Source of the DNA: Clostridia bacterium
GTDB taxonomy: Bacteria > Bacillota > Clostridia > Lutisporales > Lutisporaceae
DNA: 6,686 nucleotides
Reading direction: 5' to 3'
NCBI GenBank assembly: GCA_029256365.1
Contig: JAQSYB010000112.1
Coordinates: 1 to 6,686, forward strand
Shown in pieces: positions 6,359-6,686 of this stretch (position 1 is its first letter; each line of letters begins with the position of its first letter). The notes beneath the pieces are model-generated. The model was not told the origin of the DNA and did no database searches. It was given only the letters and a program-made list of their open reading frames with translations. Made by a program: the position numbers and the translations under genes.

Positions 6359-6397
6359 GTGCAAATATGAAATGTATCTACATAATGCTTAACAGTT

Positions 6398-6686
6398 CTA
6401 TAAATTAAAATAATGATATATCATTTCTGCGGTTTTTTTGTTCATACCCTGCACTTCACTTAGTTCCTCTATGGTGGCAGACTTTATATTTTTTAGACTG
6501 CCAAACTTTTTCAGCAGTGCCTGGCGTCTTGCCGGACCGATACCTGGAACCTCATCCAGCTGAGACTTCACAACCGTCTTGCTGCGTAAGCTTCTATGAT
6601 AGGATATTGCAAATCGATGGGCCTCATCCTGAACATTGGTAATCAGTCGAAAAGCATGGGAGCTGATAGGAACTGTAATTTCTTGA
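6398..6686 (-). CDS. uvrC: excinuclease ABC subunit C, C-terminal 95 residues (5' end outside window)
   Basis: UvrC is the cytosolic nuclease that makes both incisions in nucleotide excision repair together with UvrA and UvrB. The frame enters from the window edge and ends in TAG at 6398-6400. The visible part begins near the end of the RNase H-like 5'-incision domain, with the conserved LITNVQDEAHRFAISYHR stretch (visible residues 14-31), then carries the tandem helix-hairpin-helix DNA-binding region: LDEVPGIGPARRQALLKKF (43-61) and the second hairpin around LSEVQGMNKKTAEMIYHYF (75-93). The protein ends two residues later, as expected for UvrC of about 600 residues. The stop codon lies inside one arm of an 8-base inverted repeat around the neighbouring palindrome. 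No frameshift is seen. Confidence 0.96.
   Translation of the reverse strand, partial: QEITVPISSHAFRLITNVQDEAHRFAISYHRSLRSKTVVKSQLDEVPGIGPARRQALLKKFGSLKNIKSATIEELSEVQGMNKKTAEMIYHYFNL

Larger units (their letters stand above)
6101..6397. other. intergenic region between uvrC and the PspC-domain gene
   Basis: This gap of about 300 bases holds no supportable gene on either strand. It contains, from low to high coordinate, the PspC-domain ribosome binding site, the TATAAT candidate, AT-rich DNA with no clear signal (about 6180-6285), and the palindromic repeat described separately. No T-run hairpin that would end uvrC transcription is seen, although the palindrome itself could fold in RNA. Confidence 0.6.

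Noticed and set aside
6243..6407. Direct repeats TATAAATTA (6243-6251, 6399-6407) and ATGCTTA (6274-6280, 6385-6391) flanking the palindrome, as possible target duplications
   Set aside because: They are not adjacent to the palindrome ends and their order is reversed on the two sides. AT-rich DNA gives such matches by chance.
1..6686. CRISPR array, tRNA, rRNA, riboswitch, phage or insertion-sequence genes
   Set aside because: No regularly spaced repeats, no cloverleaf or ribosomal segments, no recognisable riboswitch core, and no transposase or integrase motifs were seen on either strand.

Overview
The window looks like a stretch of a low-GC Clostridia (Firmicutes) chromosome. Supporting signs are AT-rich intergenic DNA, strong GGAGG-type ribosome binding sites, TTG start codons, and the order murB - PHP - rapZ - yvcK, which I recognise as typical of Clostridia. 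I cannot name the genus. All eight recognisable genes lie on the minus strand, so transcription runs from high to low coordinates. The open frames on the plus strand are shadows.

Layout in transcription order: (1) the last 95 codons of uvrC (6398-6686, cut by the window edge). (2) A roughly 300 bp gap holding a 62 bp imperfect palindrome of a dispersed-repeat type (6297-6358) and a probable promoter. (3) A three-gene unit: a small PspC-domain membrane protein, a YcdX-type PHP metallophosphoesterase, and a family 1 solute-binding protein held by an N-terminal membrane helix, with no transporter genes beside it. (4) A 166 bp gap with a candidate promoter, then murB, closed by an intrinsic terminator that begins inside its stop codon. 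(5) A roughly 215 bp promoter-type gap, then a second, divergent PHP protein, rapZ and the first 219 codons of yvcK (cut by the window edge).

Working together: MurB makes UDP-MurNAc from UDP-GlcNAc-enolpyruvate. RapZ in enterobacteria senses glucosamine-6-phosphate, and YvcK in Bacillus and relatives binds UDP-sugars such as UDP-GlcNAc and affects carbon use and cell-wall synthesis. The lower half of the window therefore reads as an amino-sugar and peptidoglycan-precursor neighbourhood, with the PHP enzyme as the unexplained member. The pspC-like/PHP/solute-binding unit has no obvious shared pathway. It could be an envelope-associated module, but that is inference.

I found no CRISPR array, tRNA, rRNA, complete insertion sequence or phage gene. 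This is mostly a conserved housekeeping region. The points most worth a second look are the repeat beside uvrC, the orphan anchored binding protein, and the two different PHP enzymes.
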